A stretch of DNA of 64,000 nucleotides from the NCBI GenBank assembly GCA_027449545.1, contig DAIDLI010000155.1, positions 20,270 to 84,269 of the forward strand. Direction: 5' to 3'. Every line of letters starts with the position of its first letter. The first letter of the stretch is position 1. This DNA is from Acidobacteriaceae bacterium. GTDB lineage: Bacteria; Acidobacteriota; Terriglobia; Terriglobales; Acidobacteriaceae. The notes beneath the pieces were generated by a model. That model did not search any database and was not told where the DNA came from. It saw only the letters and a list, made by a program, of their open reading frames with translations. Position numbers and translations under genes: made by a program. Shown here piece after piece: positions 36,743 through 44,609 of this stretch.

Positions 36743-37765
36743 ATGCCTTTTCGACCCAGCTCGGAGCAGGAATTGGAAGATTGCCTGACGCAGCCCAATG
36801 CGCAGGATATGGAAGCAGCGCGGCAGTTGAACGGCGATGTCGTGGTACTAGGCGCGGCGGGTAAGATGGGACCCACCCTGGTGGGCCGTATCGCTCGCGC
36901 CCTTGCCGGGGCGGGCGTTCCGTATCGGGTCAAAGCAGTGGTTCGCAGGGATCGTGACAATGCCTTCGCGGCTTATCGCTGTGTCGACGTGATCGAAGCC
37001 GACCTGCTGGATCGCGCTACCTATGATCGCCTGCCAGACGCGCCCAATGTGGTCTTTATGGCGGGACGAAAGTTTGGCTCTACGGGCGACCAACCGCTCA
37101 CATGGGCCACGAATGTGTGGCTTGCCGGTTTGTCCGCAAACCGCTATCGCAGCTCGCGGATTGTGGCCTTCTCCACCGGTAACGTCTATCCCTTTGTGCC
37201 CTTCCAGGCGGCTGCGCCAACAGAAGCGACGCCGTTGGCGCCGGTCGGGGAGTATGCGCAGTCCACGTTGGGCCGGGAGCGCATTTTCGAGTACTTCGCG
37301 AACGCAGCCGGGACGCCGGTGCTGATCTTCCGTCTAAATTACGCCGTCGATCTCCGTTACGGCGTGTTGGTGGACGTGGCGCAAAAGGTGCTCAACCGAC
37401 AGCCGGTCGATGTGAGCATGGGCTACTTCAATACCATCTGGCAGGGCGATGCCAATTCCTACGTGCTGCGCTCCTTCGCGTTATGCAATACGCCGGCGCA
37501 GAAACTGAATGTGACAGGCCAGCAGAAGCTCTCCGTGCGCCGGGTTGCGGAGCGCTTCGCTGGCATCTTCGAAACAGAGCCCATCTTGACCGGCACGGAG
37601 GCGGAGACCGCGTTGCTGAGCGACGCTTCGCTGTGCATGGAGCGCCTCGGGCCGCCGGAGGTCACGGAAGATGAGCTGATCGAGATGACGGCACACTGGC
37701 TGGGGGCGGGTCTAGCCACCCTGGGCAAGCCGACCGGCTTTGAGAGGCGCGATGGCAATTTCTAA
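36743..37765 (+). CDS. NAD-dependent epimerase/dehydratase family protein (extended SDR) lacking the active-site Lys
   Basis: 340 residues. After a 30-residue N-terminal extension comes a Rossmann start VVVLGAAGKMGPTLVGRIARAL (GxxGxxG type) and the SDR core. The catalytic Tyr is seen in EYAQSTLGRERIFEYFA, but the position four residues after it, Lys in canonical YxxxK, is Thr. Similar proteins are commonly encoded next to DapA-like genes in Acidobacteria and Planctomycetes. It is the first gene of a seven-gene operon and overlaps the next gene by 14 nt. It may oxidise or isomerise a sugar or sugar acid; the reaction is not determined. Confidence 0.8.
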   Translation: MPFRPSSEQELEDCLTQPNAQDMEAARQLNGDVVVLGAAGKMGPTLVGRIARALAGAGVPYRVKAVVRRDRDNAFAAYRCVDVIEADLLDRATYDRLPDAPNVVFMAGRKFGSTGDQPLTWATNVWLAGLSANRYRSSRIVAFSTGNVYPFVPFQAAAPTEATPLAPVGEYAQSTLGRERIFEYFANAAGTPVLIFRLNYAVDLRYGVLVDVAQKVLNRQPVDVSMGYFNTIWQGDANSYVLRSFALCNTPAQKLNVTGQQKLSVRRVAERFAGIFETEPILTGTEAETALLSDASLCMERLGPPEVTEDELIEMTAHWLGAGLATLGKPTGFERRDGNF

Positions 37766-38786
37766 ATCTTGGGAGGAAAGGTTTCGCGAAGGGGCGGTAA
37801 TTCCTGCGCACCCCCTGGCGTTGACTTCCGCGCGCAAGCTCGACGAGCGCAGCCAGCGCGCGCTCTCACGCTACTATGCCGCGGCTGGCGCTGACGGTGT
37901 CGCGGTGGGCGTGCACACAACACAATTTGAGATCCGCGATCCCTCGAATGGCCTGTACGAGCCTGTTCTCAAGCTCGCGGCGGAGACGCTTGCCGATCGC
38001 GACATGATCATGGTGGCCGGAATCTGCGGCCGAACGCAGCAGGCCGTGCGCGAAGCAGAGATTGCGCGCCGACTCGGCTACCATGTGGGACTGCTCAGCC
38101 TGGCCGCTTATCGCGATTCCACCGACGACGAGATGCTTGCGCATGCAAGCGCCGTAGGCCAGGTGCTGCCGATTCTGGGGTTCTATCTGCAGCCGGCGGT
38201 CGGCGGCCGTATTCTCTCCTGCTCCTTCTGGCGGCGTTTTGCGGAGATCGAGAACGTTATCGGCATCAAGGTGGCGCCCTTCAACCGCTATGCAACGCAG
38301 GATGTGCTGCGCGGGGTCATCGAGTCTGGTCGCGCGGGCGAAATTACGTTGTACACCGGTAATGACGATCACATTGTCCTGGATCTCCTTACACCATTCC
38401 GCTATGCAGGCCAGACGGTCCGCTTTCGCGGCGGATTGCTCGGGCATTGGGCGGTGTGGACCGAAGGCGCCGTGCGTATGCAGCGCGAGCTGCGCAAGGC
38501 GGCTGACGAGGGGGCCGCCGTCGACAGCCGCTGGCTGATTCGCAGTGCCGAGGTGACGGACATGAATGCGGCGCTCTTCGACGTAGCCAATGGATTTCAC
38601 GGATGCATCGCCGGAATTCATGAAGTGTTGCGGCGCCAGGGCCTGATGCAGGGGCGCTGGTGCCTGAACGAGAAGGAAGATCTGTCACCGGGCCAGGACG
38701 CGGAGCTCGACCGAGTGATCGCTGCCTATCCCCATCTCACCGATGACGGCTTCATCGCGCAACATCGCGACGAGTGGTTCTCCTAG
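37752..38786 (+). CDS. Dihydrodipicolinate synthase/N-acetylneuraminate lyase family (DapA-like) protein
   Basis: 344 residues from ATG 37752 (GAGAGG six nt upstream), overlapping the previous gene. A TIM-barrel class I aldolase: Schiff-base Lys173 in VIGIKVAPFNRY and a Tyr in LGFYLQPAVGGR at the YxxP position. The usual GTTGE phosphate/carboxylate loop is not present (GVAVGVHTTQFEIRD instead), so the substrate differs from aspartate semialdehyde. In this operon it is the natural candidate for cleavage of a 2-keto-3-deoxy sugar acid to pyruvate and an aldehyde, or a dehydratase of such acids. Neighbouring dehydratase and symporter genes support this. Confidence 0.82.
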   Translation: MAISKSWEERFREGAVIPAHPLALTSARKLDERSQRALSRYYAAAGADGVAVGVHTTQFEIRDPSNGLYEPVLKLAAETLADRDMIMVAGICGRTQQAVREAEIARRLGYHVGLLSLAAYRDSTDDEMLAHASAVGQVLPILGFYLQPAVGGRILSCSFWRRFAEIENVIGIKVAPFNRYATQDVLRGVIESGRAGEITLYTGNDDHIVLDLLTPFRYAGQTVRFRGGLLGHWAVWTEGAVRMQRELRKAADEGAAVDSRWLIRSAEVTDMNAALFDVANGFHGCIAGIHEVLRRQGLMQGRWCLNEKEDLSPGQDAELDRVIAAYPHLTDDGFIAQHRDEWFS

Positions 38787-38826
38787 GAGCACGCGAAGCG
38801 AGCTCCATCCGTTTTTGATCGATTGC

Positions 38827-40446
38827 ATGACTATGTCGCTTGATCGCATCGTGTTCGCGCTCTATCTGCTCGCCAATCTGGTGATTGGGTTGCTTGCGTC
38901 GCGGCACAAGGGCTCGGATACGCGCGGATACTTTCTGGCGAGCGAGCAGCTGCCCTGGTATGCGATCGGCGGGTCGATCATTGCCGCCAACATCAGCACC
39001 GAGCACTTCATCGGCATGGCCGGGGCGGCGTATGCGGCCGGCTTCGTCGTCGGTCAGTGGGAATGGGGCAACTGGTTTACGCTGTCCGTACTGCTCTGGA
39101 TCTTCCTGCCGTTTTATCTGCGTGGCGGGGTGTACACCATGCCGGAGTTTCTGGAGCGGCGATTCAACAAGACTTGCCGCTATCTCTTTGCCGCGGCGTC
39201 GCTGGTGTTGTGGATTGTGGCGCAGATGGCGGTGATCATGCTGGCCGGGGCCAAGGCTCTGGAGGCGATGTTCGCGGTGCCACCCCTTTACACAGTTATC
39301 GGAATTGCGGCACTCGCGGGAAGCTACACCATCTACGGCGGCCTGAAGGCGGTGGCGTGGACGGACTTCCTGCAGTTCCTGACCTTGACCATCGGCGGAG
39401 CCATCGTCGCCGTGCTGGGATTAAGGCGCGTAGGCGGGATCACGGCGCTCATGCATGCGGCGCCGCACAAGTTCAGCATGATCTATCCTGCCACGGACCC
39501 CAACTATCCGTGGTTCGGCATCTTCACGCTGTTTCTCTCCATTGGTATCTGGTACAACTGCACCAACCAGTTTATCGTGCAGCGTTGCCTGGGAGCGCGC
39601 TCGGAGTGGGATGCCCGGATGGGGGTCATCTTCGCCGGCTTCATGAAGCTGGCCATCCCGTTTCTGGTTGTGCTTCCAGGCATCGTTGCCTTCCGGCTGT
39701 TTCCCGGTCTCCACGATCCGGATGAGGCCTACCCCACGCTGGTCCGAAAGATTGTCCCGCCAGGGCTCGCCGGCGTGGTCATGGCCGGCATCGCCAGCGC
39801 TCTTCTCTCGCATCTGGCCTCGGTGCTGAACTCGGCAAGCACCGTCTTCACCATGGATCTTTATCAGCCGCTGATTCGCCCCCGGGCATCCGAGAAACAC
39901 CTGGTGCGGGTTGGGGGCTGGAGCTCGTTTTTGATTTTGCTCATCGCCGTGGGTATCGCGCTGTGGCTTGCGCGGGGACAGTACGGCGTCTTTTACCTGA
40001 TTCAGGATGTCGGCGCGTGGATTGCCGCGCCGATCGCTGCGGTCTTCCTGTTGGGCATTCTGTGGAAGGGTGCCACCGCGGCGGCGGCAACGACAGTCTT
40101 GGTCGCGGGCCTTCCGTATACCGCCTTCATTCAGTACATTGTGTTTCCGCGTGTCGCGTGGCTTCACCCGTATGACAATTACCTGAACAGAACTTTCGTG
40201 GTTTGGGCCTGCAGCATGATCGCGATGGTGGTCATCTCCTGGTTTACTTCTCCTGGAGAGAAGGCGAAGGTGGAGCAAGTTGTCTGGTCGAAGGAGTGTT
40301 TGGCACTTCCGCAGGCAGAGCAGGCCCGCAGCGTGGGGCTGCGAAATCCAGTGCTGTGGTGGGCACTGCTGGTAGCAGCAGCCTTTGCTCTTTATTCGTA
40401 CATGATCTGGTTTCAGTTTCACAGGTCGATCGCACGCATCTTGTAA
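38827..40446 (+). CDS. Sodium:solute symporter (SSS/SLC5 family)
   Basis: 539 residues; start ATG 38827 (MTMSLDRIVF), with a second ATG two codons later as alternative. About 14 membrane segments. Family motifs include GYFLASEQLPWYAIGGSIIAANISTEHFIGMAGAAYAAG near the N-terminus and the sodium-site region GIASALLSHLASVLNSASTVFTMDLYQP. Members carry sugars, sugar acids, amino acids or sialic acid with sodium across the inner membrane. Its place in the operon indicates uptake of the sugar acid or sugar that the other enzymes degrade. The SGLT/SotA-type rather than proline-type subgroup is likelier from context. Confidence 0.9.
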   Translation: MTMSLDRIVFALYLLANLVIGLLASRHKGSDTRGYFLASEQLPWYAIGGSIIAANISTEHFIGMAGAAYAAGFVVGQWEWGNWFTLSVLLWIFLPFYLRGGVYTMPEFLERRFNKTCRYLFAAASLVLWIVAQMAVIMLAGAKALEAMFAVPPLYTVIGIAALAGSYTIYGGLKAVAWTDFLQFLTLTIGGAIVAVLGLRRVGGITALMHAAPHKFSMIYPATDPNYPWFGIFTLFLSIGIWYNCTNQFIVQRCLGARSEWDARMGVIFAGFMKLAIPFLVVLPGIVAFRLFPGLHDPDEAYPTLVRKIVPPGLAGVVMAGIASALLSHLASVLNSASTVFTMDLYQPLIRPRASEKHLVRVGGWSSFLILLIAVGIALWLARGQYGVFYLIQDVGAWIAAPIAAVFLLGILWKGATAAAATTVLVAGLPYTAFIQYIVFPRVAWLHPYDNYLNRTFVVWACSMIAMVVISWFTSPGEKAKVEQVVWSKECLALPQAEQARSVGLRNPVLWWALLVAAAFALYSYMIWFQFHRSIARIL

Positions 40447-40457
40447 TGGAGGCGCTG

Positions 40458-41243
40458 ATGCAAACCACACGAAGTGTTCCGGCTGTAGAACGGGCTCTGC
40501 TCATGCTGGAAGCGCTCGATCGCTCCGCGCGCGGCCTGAATATCGCGGAGCTGGCCCGCAGCGTACGGATTCCCCGCAGCAGCGCGCACACCATCGCCCT
40601 TACGCTGGAACGCAGCGGCTATCTCACGCGCGATTCAACGCAGCGCCATTGCATGCTCACTCCCAAGGCCTACCTGCTGGGGCGCGAGACGATGAATTAC
40701 GAGCGCCTGGCCAATGCCGCGCGGGTGCCCATGCGCCAGCTGTCAATGCATCTTCGCCTGACCTCGCATATGGCGGTGCTCGACCATCACCAGGCCACCT
40801 ATATCCAAAAGGTGCAACGGCCAGGCTTACTGAACTTTGACACCTACGTGGGCAAGCGCACCAATCTCCACTGCACGGCTGTTGGCAAGGTTTTGCTCAG
40901 CTATGCTCCGGAGAACTATCGTAATCGGTACCTGGAGCGCGGCACCTTCGCACGCTACACGGTCAACACCATCACCCAGGCTTCCGTGCTGCGCGATGCG
41001 CTGAATAATGCGCGAGCGCAGGGCTACGCGATGGACAATGCGGAGGAGGAGCTGAACATCCGATGCATCGCGGTACCGGTGCTGACGGCGCGGGGGGACG
41101 CGCTGGCGGCGCTCTCCATTACTGGGACCATGGCCGAGTTGCGCGACAGCCAGATCGCCAATGTACTGGCGCAGTTGCGGCAGACCGCAGCCATGGTGCT
41201 GCATCGGCTGCGAGACATGGAGAGAAGCAATGCGACATTCTGA
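40458..41243 (+). CDS. IclR-family transcriptional regulator
   Basis: 261 residues from ATG 40458, with GGAGG five nt upstream; an earlier ATG overlaps the symporter stop (TAATG). N-terminal winged helix (SVPAVERALLMLEALDRSARGLNIAELARSVRIPRSSAHTIALTLERSGYLTRD) and C-terminal effector domain (MAVLDHHQATYIQKVQRPG...LHCTAVGKVLLSY...YAMDNAEEELNIRCIAVPVL), both hallmarks of IclR. It probably senses a sugar-acid intermediate and controls its own operon. The last 14 nt overlap the next gene. Confidence 0.92.
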   Translation: MQTTRSVPAVERALLMLEALDRSARGLNIAELARSVRIPRSSAHTIALTLERSGYLTRDSTQRHCMLTPKAYLLGRETMNYERLANAARVPMRQLSMHLRLTSHMAVLDHHQATYIQKVQRPGLLNFDTYVGKRTNLHCTAVGKVLLSYAPENYRNRYLERGTFARYTVNTITQASVLRDALNNARAQGYAMDNAEEELNIRCIAVPVLTARGDALAALSITGTMAELRDSQIANVLAQLRQTAAMVLHRLRDMERSNATF

Positions 41244-42648
41244 TGAAAGGATCGAATTGCTGGCGGGTGTGGGGCGATGCGACATTACGCCCGCGCCTGG
41301 AACCCCGCAGGGGGGATGGGGAGCGCAGGCGCACCAGCGCGGCAGCGGCGCGGATCTGGCCATGCACGCCACGGCGCTGGTTCTAAAGCAAGGCGACCAC
41401 ACTATCCTGATCGTCGAAGCCGATGCGATTGGCTTCGATCCGGAGGGAACGGAGCGCATTCTGGATGCCATTGCCAGGCTAACCGGCTTGGAGCAATCGC
41501 AGATTCGCTTTTCCTGCAGCCACACGCATTCGGGTCCGAATACTTTTCGTCTGGCCAATATCAGCGAAGGCCGCGATATGATCCTGGCCTACCTGGAGGG
41601 GTTGCCGCAGCGCATTGCCTCGGCGGGGTGGCAGGCGTTGCAGGGCATGGAGCCGGTTTATGCAGCCGCGACCGTGGGGGCGTGCCGCATCAATCGCAAT
41701 CGGCGCGTGCGCGTTCCCAGCGGCGAAGTTGTGGTTGGCGTGAACGAAGCCGCCGCGGCCGATCCCGCGCTGGGGGTGATGCGGTTTGATCGCAAGGACG
41801 GAACGACTCTGGCAACGATCGTTCACTACGCCTGCCATCCCACTACCGTGGGCTGGCAATGCGATCGCTTCACGCCGGACTATCCCGGTCCTGCGCGCAG
41901 GGTAATCGAAGAGTATCTGGGAGGCGTATGTCTGTTCTTGCAGGGCGCGGCCGGAGACCTGGGACCACGCCGAGGCTTCACGGGCGATCGGAACGTCTAC
42001 CGCAGATTGGGGACAGAGCTTGGCCTGGCCGCGGCCAGCCTGGGCATGGAATTGGATCCCCTGGAGTCCTGCGCGGAATTCGATTCTGTCATGGTTTCCG
42101 GAGCCAACATTGCCCAATACAGGTATCGGCCAGCTGCCCGCGCTCCCTTGCTGTGCATGCTGACGCGCACGCTGCAGCTTCCGGTGAAGCCGTTGCCGTC
42201 ACAGGCTGAGCTGGAGGCGGAGCTAGTGCTGCTCCGGGCGCGCGCAGAAGCCTTTGCCATCGCCGGAGAGAAAACGGAGATGCTGCGCGCGCAGGCGCTC
42301 GCGACCCAAGCGGGATGGCGCCTGGAAAATTCGCGCCGCTATGCAGGTAAGTCAACTGCCGACTGGCCGATGCAATTGATCCGGATCGGTTCTTGCGTCT
42401 TCGTCTCCTTGGCCGGCGAGCCGTTTTCCTCGATCGCCCGGCGCATTCGCGACCAGTCGCCCGCGCGCTGCACATTCGTTTCCGGCTACTCCAACGGAGG
42501 CTTCGGCTACATTCCCGATCGGGCGGCTTATCGTGAAGGCGGCTATGAGGTGGAAGCAACGCCGTTCAGCGAAGATGCCGCGGATGTGGTCGTGGATCAG
42601 GCTTTGAGTGCTATCCAAGAACTATTTAAGGAGAAGATCGTACCGTGA
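41230..42648 (+). CDS. Neutral/alkaline ceramidase-like amidase (cytoplasmic)
   Basis: 472 residues from ATG 41230. The N-terminus LLAGVGRCDITPAPGTPQGGWG and the zinc motif SCSHTHSGPNTF (His98, His100) are those of the neutral ceramidase N-terminal domain family; a further zinc ligand region is YACHPTTVG. No signal peptide is present and the usual C-terminal domain is short, unlike secreted ceramidases. Proteins of this type are often found in acidobacterial and planctomycete sugar catabolic operons, where the true substrate is unknown. It overlaps both neighbours (14 nt and 4 nt), so it belongs to the operon. A lactonase or amidase on a sugar derivative is possible. Confidence 0.8.
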   Translation: MRHSDERIELLAGVGRCDITPAPGTPQGGWGAQAHQRGSGADLAMHATALVLKQGDHTILIVEADAIGFDPEGTERILDAIARLTGLEQSQIRFSCSHTHSGPNTFRLANISEGRDMILAYLEGLPQRIASAGWQALQGMEPVYAAATVGACRINRNRRVRVPSGEVVVGVNEAAAADPALGVMRFDRKDGTTLATIVHYACHPTTVGWQCDRFTPDYPGPARRVIEEYLGGVCLFLQGAAGDLGPRRGFTGDRNVYRRLGTELGLAAASLGMELDPLESCAEFDSVMVSGANIAQYRYRPAARAPLLCMLTRTLQLPVKPLPSQAELEAELVLLRARAEAFAIAGEKTEMLRAQALATQAGWRLENSRRYAGKSTADWPMQLIRIGSCVFVSLAGEPFSSIARRIRDQSPARCTFVSGYSNGGFGYIPDRAAYREGGYEVEATPFSEDAADVVVDQALSAIQELFKEKIVP

Positions 42649-43808
42649 AGATTACCCGCATTTCCAGTCTGGTTGTGAATGCGCGCATGCGCAACTGGAT
42701 CTTTGTCAAGGTCGAAACCGACCAAGCCGGTCTCTACGGCTGGGGCGAAGCCACGCTCGAGTGGAAGACTCGCGGCGTGGTGGGCGCTATCGAAGATCTG
42801 TCGGTGTTGCTGATCGGCCAGGATCCGCGGCGCATCGAACACATCTGGCAGATCATGCACCGGCAGTATTTCTGGCGGGGCGGCATCACCAACTACTCGG
42901 CGATGAGCGGCATTGACCAGGCGCTGTGGGATATCAAGGGCAAGGCGCTGGGCGAGCCGGTGTGCAATCTGCTGGGTGGTCCGGTGCGCGACACGCTGCG
43001 CTTTTACGATCACTTGGGCGGCGGGCTGCTTGAGAACATGTACAAGACCATCGAGCCGGAGCAGTTTGCCGAACGCATTCTCATGAGCCGCGAGAATGGC
43101 TTTACTGCGGTCAAGGCGATGCCGATTCCGGTGTCAGAGCTGATCGAGAGCGCCGCCACCCTAAAGCGGGCAGCCCGCTGCGTGGAATTGATGCGCCGTG
43201 CGGTGGGCGATGATTTCGACATCATGCTCGATCTGCACGCGCGCTGCTCGCCGGCAGCAGCGATTCAGTTCGGTCGCCTGCTTGTGGACTACAACCTCTA
43301 CTGGTACGAGGAGCCATGCTGGCCTGAGCACATCGATGCACTGGCGGAGGTGGCTCGGGCGCTGCCCATGCCGATCGCCACCGGCGAGCGGCTGACCGGC
43401 CGCTGGGAATTTCGCGAGCTCTTCGAAAAGCGTGCTTGTTCCATCGTGCAGCCGGATGTGTCGCACTGCGGCGGCATCAGTGAGGCGCGCCGGATTGCGG
43501 CGATGGCCGAGGTCTACTCGATCCCAGTGGCCTGCCACAATCCGCAGGGCCCGGTATCGACTGCAGCCTCGACCCACGTTGGCTTTGCCACACCGAATTA
43601 TCTGATCCAGGAGATGGTTCGTGCCGACGTGCCCTGGCGCAACGACATCGTGAGCGAGTTCATTCCACTTGAAGCCGGAGTCTGTACCGCGCCGACGCGG
43701 CCCGGATTGGGCATCGAGATCAATGAGCGCGAAGCTTTGAAGTACCCTTTCCAGCAGGAGGTCACCATGGCCTATCATCATCGCGATGGCTCGGTGGCAG
43801 ACTGGTAG
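42645..43808 (+). CDS. Mandelate racemase/muconate lactonizing family dehydratase (galactonate dehydratase-like)
   Basis: 387 residues from GTG 42645, overlapping the previous stop (GTGA), with AAGGAG upstream. Enolase-superfamily metal ligands: Asp196 (LDLHAR), Glu222 (WYEEP) and Glu248 (ATGERL). The catalytic pair resembles D-galactonate/D-mannonate dehydratases: His198 in DLHAR and His298 in ACHNPQGPVS. The reaction expected is syn or anti dehydration of an aldonic acid to a 2-keto-3-deoxy acid. This fits the DapA-like aldolase, lactonase and SDR dehydrogenase nearby. Exact sugar stereochemistry cannot be read from the sequence. Confidence 0.85.
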   Translation: MKITRISSLVVNARMRNWIFVKVETDQAGLYGWGEATLEWKTRGVVGAIEDLSVLLIGQDPRRIEHIWQIMHRQYFWRGGITNYSAMSGIDQALWDIKGKALGEPVCNLLGGPVRDTLRFYDHLGGGLLENMYKTIEPEQFAERILMSRENGFTAVKAMPIPVSELIESAATLKRAARCVELMRRAVGDDFDIMLDLHARCSPAAAIQFGRLLVDYNLYWYEEPCWPEHIDALAEVARALPMPIATGERLTGRWEFRELFEKRACSIVQPDVSHCGGISEARRIAAMAEVYSIPVACHNPQGPVSTAASTHVGFATPNYLIQEMVRADVPWRNDIVSEFIPLEAGVCTAPTRPGLGIEINEREALKYPFQQEVTMAYHHRDGSVADW

Positions 43809-43814
43809 GTCGAT

Positions 43815-44573
43815 ATGAAGAAGTCTCTTGCCGGCCGAGTGGCCGTCCTCACCGGTGCAGCGCGCGGCATCGGCCGCGCCTGCGCAATCAAGCTGGCGGC
43901 AGCCGGCGCCGATCTCGTCCTCAACGACTGCGCGCATGCTGCTGAGCTCGAGGAATTGGCCGCCGATCTGCAACGCCAGGGACGGCGAGCCCTCCCGGTG
44001 CTGGGCGATGTCGCCGCTACCGCCGAGATGGAGGCGCTGTTCGCCACTGCGGAAGAGACCTGGGGAAGAATTGATATCCTCATCAACAATGCGGCCTGGA
44101 GCACGCGCAAGCCGTTTCTCGAACTCTCGCCGGAAGAGGCGCAGCGCACCCTTGCCGTAACTCTATGGGGCAGCTTCTATTGTTCGCAGCTCGCCGCGAA
44201 GCGCATGGCGCTCCAGGGCGGGGGAACCATCGTAATGATCAGCTCCGTGCACGCCGCCCGGCCCTATCCGCATGCCGCTGCCTACAATGCAGCCAAAGCG
44301 GGCGTGAACCACCTGGTGGCTTCGCTTGCCCTTGAACTTGCCCCCATGAACATCCAGGTGAACGCCGTCGAGCCGGGATGGATCGACACCCCGGGCGAGC
44401 GCGTGTACAACACCGAGGCGCAGATCGAGAAGCGGAGCCACTCTCTTCCCATGCAGCGGCTCGGCACCCCGGAAGAGATCGCCGATGCAGTCGCCTTCCT
44501 GTGCTCCCACGAGGCGCGTTATTGCACCGGCACAATCCTTCGTGTCGACGGCGGCTTCTCTCTCAAGTTCTGA
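43815..44573 (+). CDS. SDR-family oxidoreductase (glucose/sugar 1-dehydrogenase-like)
   Basis: 252 residues of a classical short-chain dehydrogenase: cofactor motif TGAARGIGRACA, NNA (ILINNAAWS), catalytic Ser in VMISSVHAA, Tyr157 and Lys161 in YNAAKAGVN, and the PGWIDTPGE segment. The start is six nt after the dehydratase. In the operon it likely oxidises a free sugar at C1, or a keto-deoxy acid. It is the last gene of the operon and converges on the minus-strand toroid gene with a hairpin between. Confidence 0.9.
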   Translation: MKKSLAGRVAVLTGAARGIGRACAIKLAAAGADLVLNDCAHAAELEELAADLQRQGRRALPVLGDVAATAEMEALFATAEETWGRIDILINNAAWSTRKPFLELSPEEAQRTLAVTLWGSFYCSQLAAKRMALQGGGTIVMISSVHAARPYPHAAAYNAAKAGVNHLVASLALELAPMNIQVNAVEPGWIDTPGERVYNTEAQIEKRSHSLPMQRLGTPEEIADAVAFLCSHEARYCTGTILRVDGGFSLKF

Positions 44574-44582
44574 ACGCCCGGG

Positions 44583-44609
44583 ATCACGGCGGCTCTACGC
44601 CACCGTGAT
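44583..44609. terminator. Hairpin at convergent gene ends
   Basis: ATCACGG (44583-44589) pairs with CCGTGAT (44603-44609), with two further GG/CC pairs inside. It overlaps the last codons of the minus-strand gene. No U-run on either side, so termination strength is uncertain. Confidence 0.45.

Noticed and set aside
42645..43808. L-rhamnonate dehydratase assignment for the enolase-superfamily gene
   Set aside because: Metal ligands fit the superfamily, and the catalytic residues resemble galactonate/mannonate dehydratases; sequence alone does not support the rhamnonate subgroup, so the call was left general.
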